This document shows positions 42,709-55,506 of a stretch of 64,000 nucleotides of DNA, piece by piece; position 1 is the first letter of the stretch; each line of letters starts with the position of its first letter. Made by a program: the position numbers and the translations under genes. The DNA is from Clonostachys chloroleuca (lineage: Eukaryota > Ascomycota > Sordariomycetes > Hypocreales > Bionectriaceae): contig JBANAY010000003.1 in NCBI GenBank assembly GCA_037952775.1, positions 7,564,001 to 7,628,000 of the forward strand, given 5' to 3'. Below the pieces are notes generated by a model. That model was not told where the DNA came from and ran no database searches. It worked only from the letters and a program-made list of their open reading frames with translations.

Positions 42709-44902
42709 ATGGAGAAGGACTGGCTCGACCCAAGGTCTGCGCAGAATGCCAGGCAGTCAGAGAAGCCAGCCGACGTCGAGGGCAACCTGCTGGCCGAGAA
42801 TGCGGCTGCGATGAAGAGCTCGAATGCAGGCTACGTCTCACGGACGAGGGCGCCGAGGAAGCTGGTTCTCTGCTTCGACGGGACGGGGAACAAATTCCAC
42901 GGTGATGACAGCGACAGCAATATCTTGAAGATCTTCCGCATGCTGGATCGCACCGCCGGTGACCAGTATCATTACTATCAACGTAAGGACAGACTGGTGC
43001 ACGATCGTTGGATCAATTGCTGACAATATCTCCGTTGTAGCTGGCATCGGCACCTATGTGGTATCAGGGTCACTCTCGCACACCAGCCTCCGCTCCCGAC
43101 TGAGCTCATGGTACACCAAGGCCAAAGACTCGGCCATCGGCTCGTCATTCGACCAGCACGTCGTGGGCGGCTACCGCTTCCTGATGCGCTTCTACAACCC
43201 CGGCGACGAGATCTACATGTTCGGCTTCAGCCGCGGCTCCTACATCGCCCGGTTCCTCGCCGAGATGCTCGACTACATCGGGCTCCTCTCGCACGGCAAT
43301 GAGGAGATGGTCAAGTTCGCCTGGAAGGCCTTTGCTGAGTGGCAGTGCCGCAAGGAGGTCTCGGGGTCCGACGAGGAAAAGGCCGAGGCGCTGGCCAAGA
43401 AGCGCAAGATGTACGAGTTCATGAAGGGCTTCCGCGAGACCTTCTCGCGGCCCGTAGGGCGCATCAAGTTCCTCGGCCTATTCGACACGGTCAACTCGGT
43501 CCCGCGCTTCGAGGCGGCGTGGATGCAGCGCAGCAAGTTCCCTTACACGGCACGCAGCAGCGCCAAGGTGATCCGGCACGCGGTCAGCATCGACGAGCGG
43601 CGGGCCAAGTTCCGGCAGGATCTCATGTATCAGGGGAATCCCAGGGCCAAGCTCCATCGCCACCGGCATTTGGGGAATTTCATTGATCAGTTCAACCCTC
43701 ACTCCCGCGGCCTCCATTCTCGCAATGGAGATCATAGCAAGCACAAGCATGCTGAGGGACCAGCCGAATCCAAGCCAGAAGAGACGAATGGAGCTGCTGA
43801 TCCGCCCGAGGACGAGCGTGGACGGCGTAGGAGCCAGTTCCTCGCGCCTGGCACCAAACGTCCTGGAGAGAAGACGCACGAGCAAGACTGCGAGTTTGCT
43901 CCATACCGCAAGCGCTCAACCTCCCGTCTTCGGGCCACGTCTGTCGGCCGCCAGGCCGCCAAGCAGAGGCGAGACTGCAGCGCGGATGGCATGTCCGAGA
44001 TGTCGGGCATCTCGCCATCCGAGCTCGACCCAGACTGGGACGAGGACGGCCAAGACATTGACGAGGTTTGGTTCGCGGGCGGGCACGGCGACGTGGGCGG
44101 CGGCTGGGAGATGCTCGAGGACAGGAAGAGCGCGAGCCACGTGCCTCTTGCGTGGATCGTCCGCGAGGCCATGCGCGCCGGTCTGCCCCTCGACCCGGAC
44201 AAGGTGGCTGAGATGGGATGCTCGTGCCACGCGGATTGGGATGGTCATAATCCCAGCCGGCTGAACTCGTCGCTGAAGCAGCAGAAGAAGTCCCAGAGGC
44301 AGAACGTGCCTAACATCCGGCTCCAGGAGAGTGGCAACGGCGAGCCAATAACGCCTACGTTCCCTGACTCGCCTCTCCAGACATCGAAGGAGTTCGGCGC
44401 GCCCCTAGACAAGGAGAAAGGGGGTTGCTGCGAGGATGATGATGACGATGATGACGACGACGAGGATTCAGACGACGATGACGAGAAGATGTTCAAGGAC
44501 GTCATGTCCAAGGCTCACACGTCGCGGATACACGACTCGCTCTCCTACGATAGCGGGCTGGGTTTCGCGGCAGTCACGGCGTGGAAGTTCATGGAGTGGC
44601 TGCCCTTTGCCCGCATGGACCTGCGGTCGGACGGGTCGTGGGAGCCCATCCGGTGGCCACTCCCTCGGGGCGAAGTGCGTGACGTGCCAGACAACGTGCG
44701 TGTTCACGGAAGCGTGATCCGGCGAATGGAGGCTGATAAGACGTACCGTCCTGGCAATCTGATCGTCGGAGGCGGCGGACGGGGCGTGAGGCACGCTCCC
44801 GAGGAGCACGGGATTGGGGAGTGGGTGTGTGTTGCGGAGAAGGGGGACGCCATTGGGGAGATTTGGATGCGGAAGAACAAGCCCCAGGTCAAGACGGACT
44901 GA
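42709..44902 (+). CDS. DUF2235 alpha/beta-hydrolase-like protein (711 aa, one intron)
   Basis: Exons 42709-42982 and 43041-44902; the 58-nt intron (GTAAGG...TTGTAG) joins YYQ to PGIGTY in phase. Family hallmarks in order: [11 protein letters not shown] (about residue 51), GIGTYVVSG, the nucleophile elbow [13 protein letters not shown] with Ser155, GLFDTVNSV (acid), and [12 protein letters not shown] (His). These form the expected Ser-Asp-His triad. Bacterial relatives include type VI phospholipase effectors (Tle1); fungal members are uncharacterised. Between the elbow and the His motif is a long insert with basic/Ser-rich sequence, and residues near 570-590 form an almost pure Asp/Glu run. 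The first 45 residues are polar with no signal peptide. A lipase/esterase role is plausible but untested. Confidence 0.9.
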
Positions 44903-47900
44903 GCTGGGTTGTTCTCTGAAGTTGTCACGAGGTTTGGGGAGCCTGTTTTGACTATGTGATTCTTCAGGTTTCATTCTGTCGTCCACTTTCATCGCCATGC
45001 CTGTTCCTTCATCGTCTATACCAAGTATGCATCACTGGGAAGCAAGGGGAATGCCTAATAATACAACGCTTAGCTAGGGTACGCAGAGCTATCGAGACAA
45101 TCATTAATTAAAATATACTATTCCACTGGGGCTGTCGATGATGGAAGTACTTTTCTTTGTTGCTGTGACTCGACTGAAGACACCCAAAGCATCGATTCGC
45201 CGCGCCGGTATGTATGCGAACTCAGTTCTGAGTGCCGAACCTCCGCCCCGGGACAGCCACTCACGTCAGTACGAGCTCGGGAAGAGTCATCCATGCCCTA
45301 TTTGGCAACATAGGGCGAGTTGGTGAGTCTAGTCGACGAGGGCATGCTGGGAGAAGCAGCAGACAAGACGGTGAAAGGATCCCGCCCTGTACCGACAATG
45401 ACGGATGGGCCTCCCGGTGTCCACTGCCGCGTCCAGGCCCTCACAAGAACGAAGCTTGTCAGGCATCAAGAGAATGGATACAGTCCCGCTCCCTCGTGGC
45501 GAGTCCAACGCTCAGGCCAAGCAGATCGATTCAACTGGAGAGCAGGGGGATCGTGGGTGGAACAACCAGGGCTCTTTGTAAATGCGATCTACGGTGATTG
45601 ATCAAGCTTGTTGCTGCAGAATTGTGGAAATAATTATACGCGTCGGTCGATTCCAATAAGGGAATGGAATCAAAGTGCAGACAGACAGGACAGGCATCGG
45701 CCGATCAAACGGCATCCCACATCGACCAAGGAGCGGCATCCCACAAGTTCACCGTGCACTCAATCTCCTGCCTCCATCACGAGATTGAAAACCAGGGAGC
45801 GCATCCTCCTCGACAGTAGAATATTTCAGAAGGAGACTAGAAGAGTCCGACGGAATGCCCAATTCAATCACCTAAGCGCTATAGTAATTGAGATGACGGC
45901 GGTATTAAGCCATCCTGGGGACCCAAATTAGTTCGTATCAAGTAGAAGAACAAGCTCACCTTCTTTTCCTCAGTGTGTTGCTCACCCCCTCCCCCTGCGT
46001 ACTCGAGCAAGCCTATTCCTAGCCCCCTCGTGGTCCTCGTACGGCAGCCATGGTCCATCTCAAAATTTATTCAGGGGCCTCGCTGCAGATACTGGGTATG
46101 TAAATCCCGACGCGCCGGTGCCATGGTGAGACGTCCGTCGGTGGCTCTGGGGGCGCGGCATTGCATTTCGGGCCATTCTGTGTGGTCCGTCTGCGTATTT
46201 TCGTCCGGTCTTTTCGTCCGATGGAATCTCCTAGCTCGATCAAGCAAGCTCAGATCAATCATAATATATTTATCTGGCGCGGGCGCGAGCGTGCGGGAGC
46301 AGTCTGATGAGCCCGCGGAGGCGGTAATGGACAGGCCCCCAAAAACAGAGGCCGAATCCTACGGGCCGGACCTGGAGGATCGAGCACCACAGGCCTCAAT
46401 TGGTACCATAAGCGAGATTCTATCATATCGAAAGCGCTGGCCTCTCTGTCGCTGGCGCTAGAGAAATTTTCACCCACACGGCAGATGCGTGATCGGATGC
46501 TGCTGCTGTGTGTTTGAGTCGGTCTGGTCGAGCCGGAAGCAGACGGCCTTCTTCCGAATACTCTTCCGCGAGTTGAGTTGATTTCTCTGCCCGCCAGACC
46601 GCCAATCAGGCCAGGATCCGGGTGATTTCCTATCCTGTGGTCATCCAGATTGTCGGGAATAACAGCTTTGACCGTTAATATAATACATTGTGTAATTAAT
46701 TTACAATAGGGGGCGGTGTGCCCAATTCATCTCGCTTCAGGTTCGCAATCTATACCCCAATGTCACTACTTTAATATAATTTTTGAAGCACAGCAACCAG
46801 TCTTCAAAGAAAGACTTGTGGATCGACGATGGCTGATCGATTTTGGTTTTCTCGGCCGGTATACTCGGGCCCCTTCTCCATCGAGATTGTGATGTCTCTA
46901 GCGATTGCCAGTTGAACGGGCATGGAATCGGGAGTAAGTCTGTCCAGCCTTATCCAGTGCCCATAGCGGCATCTTGCACCAGGTTCCTCGCATAATCGTC
47001 TTGGTATATGGCGTACACGGACATGCGAGGATGATATTCAGATATTCGACTCTGGTATGGAAGCATAAGTTGCATTGTATGCATGCGGGATGACTTGATA
47101 CTCGTAAAGCAGTGGCTTCTTACAGGTGGAAATGATGCGCTGGCATTTGGGCACTTCTCACAAGGCGGCCGTAATACGGACTCCCAAGCTCCCAATACTC
47201 ATCCACGCACGCGCGTCATACGTCAGCTCAATGCTGCTTTATGGGTTATCATCACCAAGTAGGAGTTATGTTTCTCTCCTTAGATGGGTCAAATATGCAT
47301 GTGAGGCTTGTCTGTGATCATTCTGGGCATTTCTTCCGATGATGACATGAATATTCGCCCGGCGACAGAGAGGATACTGCCTGCTACTCATGTCATTGCG
47401 GCTGGGCATCGATATACACCATGCCTTGGTCTATTGATGAGGCGAAGAGAACATATCGACGAGCTATTAGATGTGGCTTGAAGTATGACCCTAAATATAG
47501 TCCCTCTTGATCAAGCCTCAATGGCCTGGTATGGCATACACAGCCACTCCAAACTATTTCCCAAGGTTAGGCCACCTCTCGGAATATAATGAATCAGGCG
47601 AGTGGTTGCGTAGCTTGTTGCGCTGGGCGGGAAATAAGCACTTGCTTGACCTAGCATGGGTCCAAACGATCAGCTACATGGATGCTCATGTTTGTATTTA
47701 GGCTTACAGGGTGCTCGGCGGTGGTCTGTGCTATTGAATGGGACCAACCCCCTACTCTGGAGAAAGATGCTTTGCCAGAACGTGGTCCATGCGCAGAGTG
47801 AGTCAAGTTGCTTGACTCAAGCAAGAAGGGATTTGCCGCGCTCTATCTCCTTGGTGCCCCTAAGACTACAGTTTGTACCCGACAGGGATTTGCAGGGGTT

Positions 47901-48412
47901 TGATTGGCTCGACAGGCCCGGAAAAGTCTCGGATAAAAGGTACATGCTCTCTTATACTAAATTAGCCTATGGTAGAAGTCCCAACAATACTGACGGTTAT
48001 AAAGAGCGGCTTTGTATATCTCACAGTGAGAACGCGATTGAGGGACCCGTTGGTTCGAGCTGCCTGACGAAGCCGGTGCAAGGGGCTTTTCGCGTTCCTC
48101 GCCACAACGGACACCCTTGCAGGCTAGGCATTGAGATGGAGACTGCTTAAAGACGCGATTATGCTGTGAAATAGCTGTAGTTATGTCTCCTGTACGGTAT
48201 CTCTGACGGAGATTGCTCTTATGGCTGTATGTTGTTAGGAGATCGTGAGAAATCTGCTCCCGCCACTTATGTAAGGTCCGGAGCGGCTTCCAATTTGACT
48301 GGCCATTCTTCTGCAGTAAGAAGCTATTGCAAAGAGTAACTTTAAGCAGAAATCCCCATGCTAATATACGCCAAGGTCCCTTATTAATTCGGTATTCGAA
48401 TCCCTCTTGGCT
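44903..48412. other. Gene-poor region, left part
   Basis: About 3.5 kb in which no reading frame has recognisable domains or sustained protein-like composition. The longest frame (about 47656-48150) is not recognised and is probably fortuitous. Several AT-rich patches are present. Confidence 0.4.
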
Positions 48413-49843
48413 TCATAGCTGATTACCCCTATCTACTGCTCCTATATAATTGTTATAACCAGCTGATACGGACAGAACGGGGGCCTCTTTGACCGGCTCT
48501 GCACCAAAATATTGCTTGATAGTACGTGCTCGAGTGTGTGTTGTTGTCGGCCGCTTCCTAAGCCGGGTTATTATCTCAGAGCCTTCGTAGACTGTAGAAA
48601 GGAATAGCACAAGGGCGTTATCCTTCCAAGCGATTTGATTGACCTAAGAAGCTATTAGTAGGGGATTTACTAGGCAGGGGATTCCTAGGTTGATCAACCT
48701 TATTATCTGGCGTTAGAACTGTTTTAACCTGACCCTAATTCTAATGAAGCTGGCTGTTATTATCTGCCTTTTTCAGCTGTATGAGACCTTTGAAGATACC
48801 ACAGTTAGTTCGGCAGGTGCCTGTAGCTCCGACCCTCAAATCTTTGAGAACGATGAAGAGGTCCGGGCTTGAAAAGAGGTTATCTAAGAAGATGTGATAA
48901 ATGGCTGGAGGCAGCTGTTTTACTAGGTCAACTACTACGGCTTGTATCGGATTGAGGCTGTATTCACTATCTCTTTTCCTCTTCCTTGTTCGAGGCTCTT
49001 TCTTATTAATAGAGTCAAACACCTTCTGAGGTAAGTGCGGCAGCCACGAGAGGAAATAGCCAGCTTCAGCTACAGCCCAGATTTTAAACCCTTCTGGCGT
49101 TAGCTTTGACTTGATAATAACCTTCTCAATTACTCTGCCCTCAAAGTGCTGAATACACTCATCTACAGCTATATTCGTACCTGGGATCCAGAATTTAAGA
49201 GAGGCTTATTGCACAACTTCAGACCACTCGCGAACACGGTCAAAAGAGCTCTCATAACTAACCCTTGGGTCATAAGGCCGGAAGGTGTGATAAAGCTGTT
49301 CAAAGGTCTTAAAGCTCAGGAACTGCTTAATAGGATAGATCAGCTTCATCTTCTCACGCTTGGAAGTACCCCAATAGCCTTATAGCTGCTTTTCAGAGTA
49401 ATTTCCCATATAAATTAAGACCCCAAGCAAGAGATATACTTACTTAGAGGAGATAGCCTAGCCGTCTTGACTATTAGCTCACTTTTGTATATATAGTTAG
49501 AAGAGCCGGCTTCAACCCTAGCTCAATTACCTACCTTATCAGCTGGAAGGTCGAGATTCATATAGCTAGCCCATGAATTTGCTAGGGATTCAGGTATAAA
49601 GGCTTGGAAAAGTGATAAGGGCGTTGACGGCAGCTGCATAATGTATAGTTTGCGAATAGAGCCAATTATGAAGGGCATAAAGCGCGTGCCGCGTTGCTCG
49701 GTTGCTGGCTTTGACGGGCGATAGGTGCAGTCAACGGGCTGCTCGCGTTGGGCTTCATCAACCCGGATGTATAACTCCACATCGTCAGAAACCTCAAATG
49801 GTGCCTCTAGGGCCGGGTCGGGAAAGGGAGGAATGCTTGCCAT
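48413..49843 (-). mobile_element. Dead piggyBac-type DNA transposon (transposase remnant)
   Basis: Read leftward from an ATG at 49843, fragments give a DDE_Tnp_1_7-like transposase. There is an N-part ending PLSLFQAFIPESLANSWASY, then GVLIYMGNYSEKQL-stop-GYWGTS, and LIYPIKQFLSFKTFEQLYHTFRPYDP. TNIAVDECIQHFEGR follows and carries the catalytic Asp of the piggyBac family; then IFLDNLFSSPDLF with another conserved Asp, and YNNYIGAVDRGNQL. Two in-frame TAA codons (about 49380 and 49200) look like mutated CAA. Other fragments need frame changes. Terminal inverted repeats and TTAA target sites were not located. Confidence 0.78.
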
Positions 49844-52800
49844 AGTAATTTGTGTGGGGAAGCTTCTTACGTTGCTACGCGTAGCCCGAAGTCACGGCTT
49901 GAGGGTTTTAGTAAAAGTGGAGAAATACCTGACTGTAGTCTTAGGGGCACCAAGGAGATGATTTGTGCTGTCGTCAATCATTCTGTGATAGCGCGGGCGC
50001 GCGTGGAGGATCTTGACCTCAGCCTCACCAAAGAGAGAGAGCAGAAGTTGCAGAGCTGTCAACAAGCCACCGTTCAAGACACACCACACCCCTTTCCAAT
50101 TTCAAACCTGTCTAAAGATGCGCCGCCGTTGCTCGCGGCGCAGCACAGGATGGGGCGGACAGTGTTCTGTGCCAAATGGCATATGTCATTGGCCGTAATG
50201 TGCCCTATCGGGTCGATGCCTGGCTTCCAAGAGATTTTTCCTTCCTGATCCTGTTCGTCTGTTCGTGACCAGCCCTAATTTTGCCTCCTTGCTCGCTATA
50301 CGTGAATATTCGAGGTGGTCAGCCAGCATGGCGTGTGCAGATAGTGTATGTACATCATACAATGGTGAGCATACACTGGTGCACAGCCGCAGGGGAGACG
50401 CCAAAATAATCAGCAAGACAGGCAGAATGTCTTGTTGGTTAATGGGTGATTCAACTGTGTGTGCGCGCATTCAGCATTCGCCCCGTCAGGTGGAAGTCCG
50501 CAAACCAACGCGAAGGCCAACATCATAGATTCATGATATTGTGGCTGCATGCCAAAGCTCCCTGAACGGCCAAACCTGTGGTCGGCAGCTATTAATACTC
50601 ATCCACGAGGGTACAGCGGTATACAGCCCGAGAGACGACGTACTCCCCTGATACGGAGACATCCTGACATCAAGGGGGCCTCCACGTGCTTTGGGCTACA
50701 CTGACCGTGCCGCAGACGTACGTGTCATGATGGCTGCAGCGTTTCGCAGCCCCCTCCGAATTGAAGAATGAGTGTAAATTAATGTTGACCGCATAGGCAT
50801 TGGGTCGATTGATTGTGATATGTGTGCAGTAGCATCCGTTGAGGAGGATCAACACCCCCGTTCATCGACAGGGGGATCGCGAGGGAGGTTTGATCCCATT
50901 CATACCGCCAACCGTTTGGCACCACTGCTGCATGTCCACTCACACGCGGGAGCTGGGCCTCAGAGGTGAAGCAATTGCGGTCGCGCATGGGTTTAGGCTC
51001 ATCTGAGTGTTGTGCCAGTGGCAAAACCAAAACATGGAGAAGCGCTTGGAGCTCCCTCTGTGCTCTTCAGCCTGCTTCGGCGTCTGGGAGTGCGCGCATG
51101 ATATGGCTACGTGACCATCCGCGCCCTCTGTCCGTCGGATTTTCGTTGGGGAGCATTGCAGCCTTCCGTTCGACTGACTGGTCCTTAGGTCGCCGGGGAA
51201 GATGCGATGAGTGCCGTTCGTACTGTAGGGTGTGTTTCGGCGAGGTATTGTTTCGGCATAATCCTTGCTTCAACTTGCATCCCAAATGACCCAAATGACA
51301 CAAGTTCCAGCCACAGAAGCAACAAATATATTATCAATTGGCCTTTTGGCTGCAACTGCCTCGTCTCGTGGGAAGTGGGTTTGTGGCCATCAATTCATCG
51401 CCAACAAACAGAGCAACAGGGCCGAATTGACCAACAACAATAGGACAATAGCTCATTGTTCCATCCGGTGGTTAATGCATCCTGTGGGGAGCGCATCAGA
51501 CGAATATCACGCGTTCATACTTTAAGCTCACTCAGCTCTCCCTTGGATATCAATACGGACGGTTAGTGTAAGCGAGTCGGGGTATTTTGGCAGAGGGCGT
51601 TCGGTACGGATAGCGGCTGTTGGTCATGATCACCAAATACCTCCTAGGAGATGCTGCGCACAGCGCACAAGATCCAAACACGATCTGTGCTCGTATCTGG
51701 CTCGTGGTCGCTGCTCCAGGGGTATGGAGACCTCATCTCTCGGCTCTCCTCGATGCATGCCATGCCGATTCGAACCAACACAAAAGGAGGTTTTCTATTG
51801 TTCCTTACCCCTACCTGATCTGATTTATGCATTGGTCGGTGTGCCTGAATAGCGAGTTCCGTTCCCAGTCCAGTCCAACATATGTAGGCATTGTAGGCGC
51901 TTGAGCGAGTAGAGAGCGGTTATCATACGTCTCGCGTCATGTCCGCCGGCCAAATGAAGTAATAGATCGCTGCCGCAAGCGAGGCGGTCACGAAGTGATG
52001 TCCTAGTCCATCATTGCAGAGCCATTTGTCAAAATTGATGCTCGGTGGACGGGTTGAGGTGACCTGGTCCATCGTCATGGATGAAGATCGCCTGCTCCAC
52101 GTGGTGTTCAGGGTGTTCAGGGTGCTGTTCCCACTGAAGGAGCCTGGCAAACGGTGGAAGCTCGCTGCAAGCACTGCCCTGGCCAGTGCTTGCTTGGGGA
52201 AGTACAGGGCAGCCGGGCGCCTAATTCTAGGGATCCATGCCGAAGTTAGTGAAGAACGTCGGGTGCTGGGTGGGAGTCACCCTTGGATCTCAGGCTGCTC
52301 GGGCACTTCGGTCCCTAGAGTTCTCCGTCGGTAGGGCAGTCTTAGGGCCTGCGTGTGAAGGATGCCTGCCGTATTGCTGCAATGCGCTCGCAATCCGATG
52401 ATAAGGCGGTCCAGGACTCAGTCTCGGATCATGATTCAGGTATGTGTCTCAACCAACTCCATCATGGAACGCATCGGGATGACAGTGGAGCAGAAGAGAT
52501 CAATTAAAGTAAGTGAGGTGCGGATGATTGATGATGGATCAATGGCCGACAACAGTGCTGTCACTGCCCGTCACTGGCACCCACGAGGAAGGCGGGGGCT
52601 TTCAGGTGCTCGAAGCAGACCTTTGCTCCCTGTAAAGAGCACAATGGCACCTCGAACCAACCGCTACTGCAACGCTTGGGCCGCACCTACCTTGGTCCGC
52701 AATTAGAAACCCATGGAAGGCGCCCCCCACCGCTGCTGCCGATTTGGATCTTTGGACACACCTTCTCCACCAGTCCCCTCACTTGACTTATGGCATCTGC

Positions 52801-53378
52801 TCTGTTCCCTGCCCGCTTCTTCATCCGGAACTTCGATACGACACACAACCCAACACACGGCGGCCACCAGCAGCGACCGCCACAAGCATGGCTGGGCCCA
52901 GCGACGAGACCGCTCTCTCCTGGGCTGCTTGCAATTACATTCCTAGGAATGTTTCCTTCGACACGTGAATGCCCACCCGCGGGCCGGACCCCAGACTGGC
53001 ACTAAAGAGGCTCGTCTCTTCCTCCAGACCCTCTTGACCCTCTCTCCCACGCCCGCTCCCACTCCCACACTCGTTCAACGCGTTCAAATCGAGCCAGGCC
53101 AAGCCCGCCCAGACCAGCACGGGACAGGCGTGCCATGGATGGGACCCCTCCCTTACCGGGTTGCTTGAGTAGACCCCCCTCTCCATCTCCCCGCTTTCGC
53201 CCTTTCGTCCCATACACCCACCACCCCCTGACCTCACGGCATCAACCCACGTCGGGAAAAGCCTCGTTGCCAGATAGCGTGGGCTTGACGGATGGCCTGG
53301 CTGCTTTGCTCTGGTCTGCTAGGCTTTGCCGCACAACAAACAATCAAGCAACAGCATTGAGCACAGACACCCGAACCC
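49844..53378. other. Gene-poor region, right part
   Basis: About 3.5 kb without a supported gene. It contains the short perfect inverted repeat at 52167-52193 and, from about 52700, a CT-rich stretch that is probably the promoter and leader of the gene starting at 53379. Confidence 0.4.
52167..52193. repeat. Perfect 10-bp inverted repeat, 7-nt loop
   Basis: gcaagcactg (52167-52176) is followed by a 7-nt spacer and cagtgcttgc (52184-52193). Stable hairpin in an otherwise empty region; no function assigned. Confidence 0.75.
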
Positions 53379-55506
53379 ATGGATCACTTCAACGCCACCG
53401 TTCATAACGGGGCCCTGGTGTCGACCCGCAAGGGTTTGTATATATCCAAGTCCAAACACCAAGGCATCCGGTTTGTGAATGCCTTTGCTACCGACGCATC
53501 CTCCTCTACTTCTTCTACTTCTCCCGAGACAACGCCCACTTCAACTCCCATCCCATCGGCCATTACAACTGACCCTGCTTCTGGTTCCTCCCCAACCTTT
53601 GCAGTCACTCCCACATCTTCTACCACTGCTACTGCCAGTACCACCTCTGCCGCCGCCGAGCACGCCGGTTCGAGCTTCTCTGCCGACATCGCCCAGGCAT
53701 CCCAGTTTTTCACTGACCTCGAGGTCGACGGGGAGATTGGTGACTCTTTCGACGTAGACATGGGCGGGCCAACCATCGAACGGAGGCCCGGATACGAGGG
53801 CAGCGACCGACCGCACTTTTTCGACATTGCCATCACTCCCCCAGCGGCAAGCTCGCCCTCTCCCGGGAGATCGAGCACCCCGAATTCCATAAAGAATGCT
53901 GGGGGTAGCAGGTACGGCAGACCTGACGAGCCAAACACTCCCGTCTCCGTAGACGACGAGCGCAGCGGGCGCAAGGGCTCTACTTCATCGTCGCAAGGCG
54001 TGGGTAGCGTCCCGTCGCTGACCCAGCGGATCGCCAGTCAATACCTGAGCAATCTACCACCTCAGTCGCACATTTACGATGCCATCGCCATGGTGGCCTC
54101 GCTGGCGACTGGCGCATCACGGGGCCGCGAGGTTTCATCGGAAGAGCTGGGCGCGTCCATCGCCAACGTATGCGCCTCTATGAACCGGAATATCCTGGCT
54201 GGTGACGACGATGGGAGGCGGACTCTGCCGGTTGTCATGGAGTCCATCGCAGCTATGGCCATTGACGGTGTAAGTCATCACAAACTATCCTCTGGTCACT
54301 GAATTACAATACATCCCGATGGGAAAAGCGACCTGGATCGAACGCTGACTTTGTTACATATTAGATCTTCACGGGGCAGCAGCAACATTGGCATATACTA
54401 ATGAAGGGTCTTCGGGACCTTCACGATCGTATTGGCGGGCTCAATCCTGAATGGGGCAGCACCCTCAACAAGATTCGCAAGTATGTGGCCTGCTCGTCAA
54501 GCTGACGCCACCCTGCTATCTCATCCGCGATATCCAATGATCACCGCATACTGACTTTATCCTTCTCAGAGCTGACGTCAAGGGTGCCGTCTACACCGGC
54601 ACTTCACCCTATCTTGAGTTTGAAAAGTTTTTCCCCTCGGTCTCCGACAGCCTCCCTGCTCAGTTACGCGCTGAGGTCACAAGCAACATGCGCACCTGTC
54701 TGCAGGGCTCGCGGATCTCCCAGCTCAACGTCGATTCTTTCCAGGCTCTTGCCCTGTTCACACAAACCGTGGTCCACGCTAGACAGGCATCCAACAAGGA
54801 TTCCTCCTTTGCCCTCGACTTCCAAGGCTTCGCCGAGGACTGCCTGCGAGTGGAATACCAAGTCGCCCGGTACCCGAGATCTTTACGTGACGATATCGCC
54901 CGGGCTGACCAAGCTTTTGCAGCTTCGGGAGTCTCAGAGCTGAAACTGGACATGATCACTAGAGGCCGAGCGCACAGCCCGAGTCCCTTAACACCGGAGA
55001 CCACCGACCCTGAGAGAAATCTCTTGAACGCTGTTCTTCGATCGGCTGCGCTGCTCTACATCGAAGACCTTCTTCCTGACAGCCACTCCGTCGATCTTTG
55101 CACAATCCTCTTGCAAGCCCTCAGTCACCAACTTGGCAACATCGTCCTCGCAATGGGCCACCGCCTTACTTTTCCCGAGTCGACCCCAGCTGTAAATAGG
55201 GTCCTACCCAGCCTTGAAGCCATGCGCCCCGTGTTACTATGGTCATGTATGGTCGGCTACGCCCTAACCCAGTTTCTTATCCAAACACGCTCGGCAACCC
55301 TGGATCGCTCACCATTTGAGCACTGCGTCGGCCTTCTGCTTCTAGGGCCAGGCGCCCCCAGGGGAGGCTTGTCAGAAAAAGATATGAAGCTCGGCGAGAT
55401 TCTCCCCGTGCGAGCGATTCGATCAGTCAGCTCTGATGAAGGCACCTTGCTCCGACAAATGGTGGCAGGGTATGAAGCGAAGCAGCTCAGGGGCAAGCAA
55501 CCCTGA
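53379..55506 (+). CDS. Unrecognised 647-aa protein with Ser/Thr-rich N-part and helical C-part (two introns)
   Basis: Exons 53379-54269, 54365-54480 and 54570-55506; introns of 95 and 89 nt with GTAAGT...ATTAG and GTATGT...CTCAG and a TACTGAC-like branch. The frame continues through both joins. Residues 1-40 form a short conserved-looking start (KGLYISKSKHQGIRFVNAF). Residues 40-110 are Ser/Thr/Pro-rich and probably disordered, and residues 130-215 are acidic then Ser-rich. From about 235 on the sequence is mostly helical (QRIASQYLSNLPP, LPVVMESIAAMAIDG, LRDLHDRIGGLNPEW). The C-terminal half resembles the regulatory region of fungal-specific transcription factors, but no zinc cluster is present. 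A nuclear role is only a guess. Confidence 0.7.

Noticed and set aside
47656..48150. 164-codon frame in the gene desert
   Set aside because: No recognisable motif, no splice context and ordinary random composition; no proper ATG context.
53402..53974. 190-codon minus-strand frame opposite the first exon of the 647-aa gene
   Set aside because: Shadow of the Ser/Thr-rich exon; the + strand has consistent splice sites and continuation.
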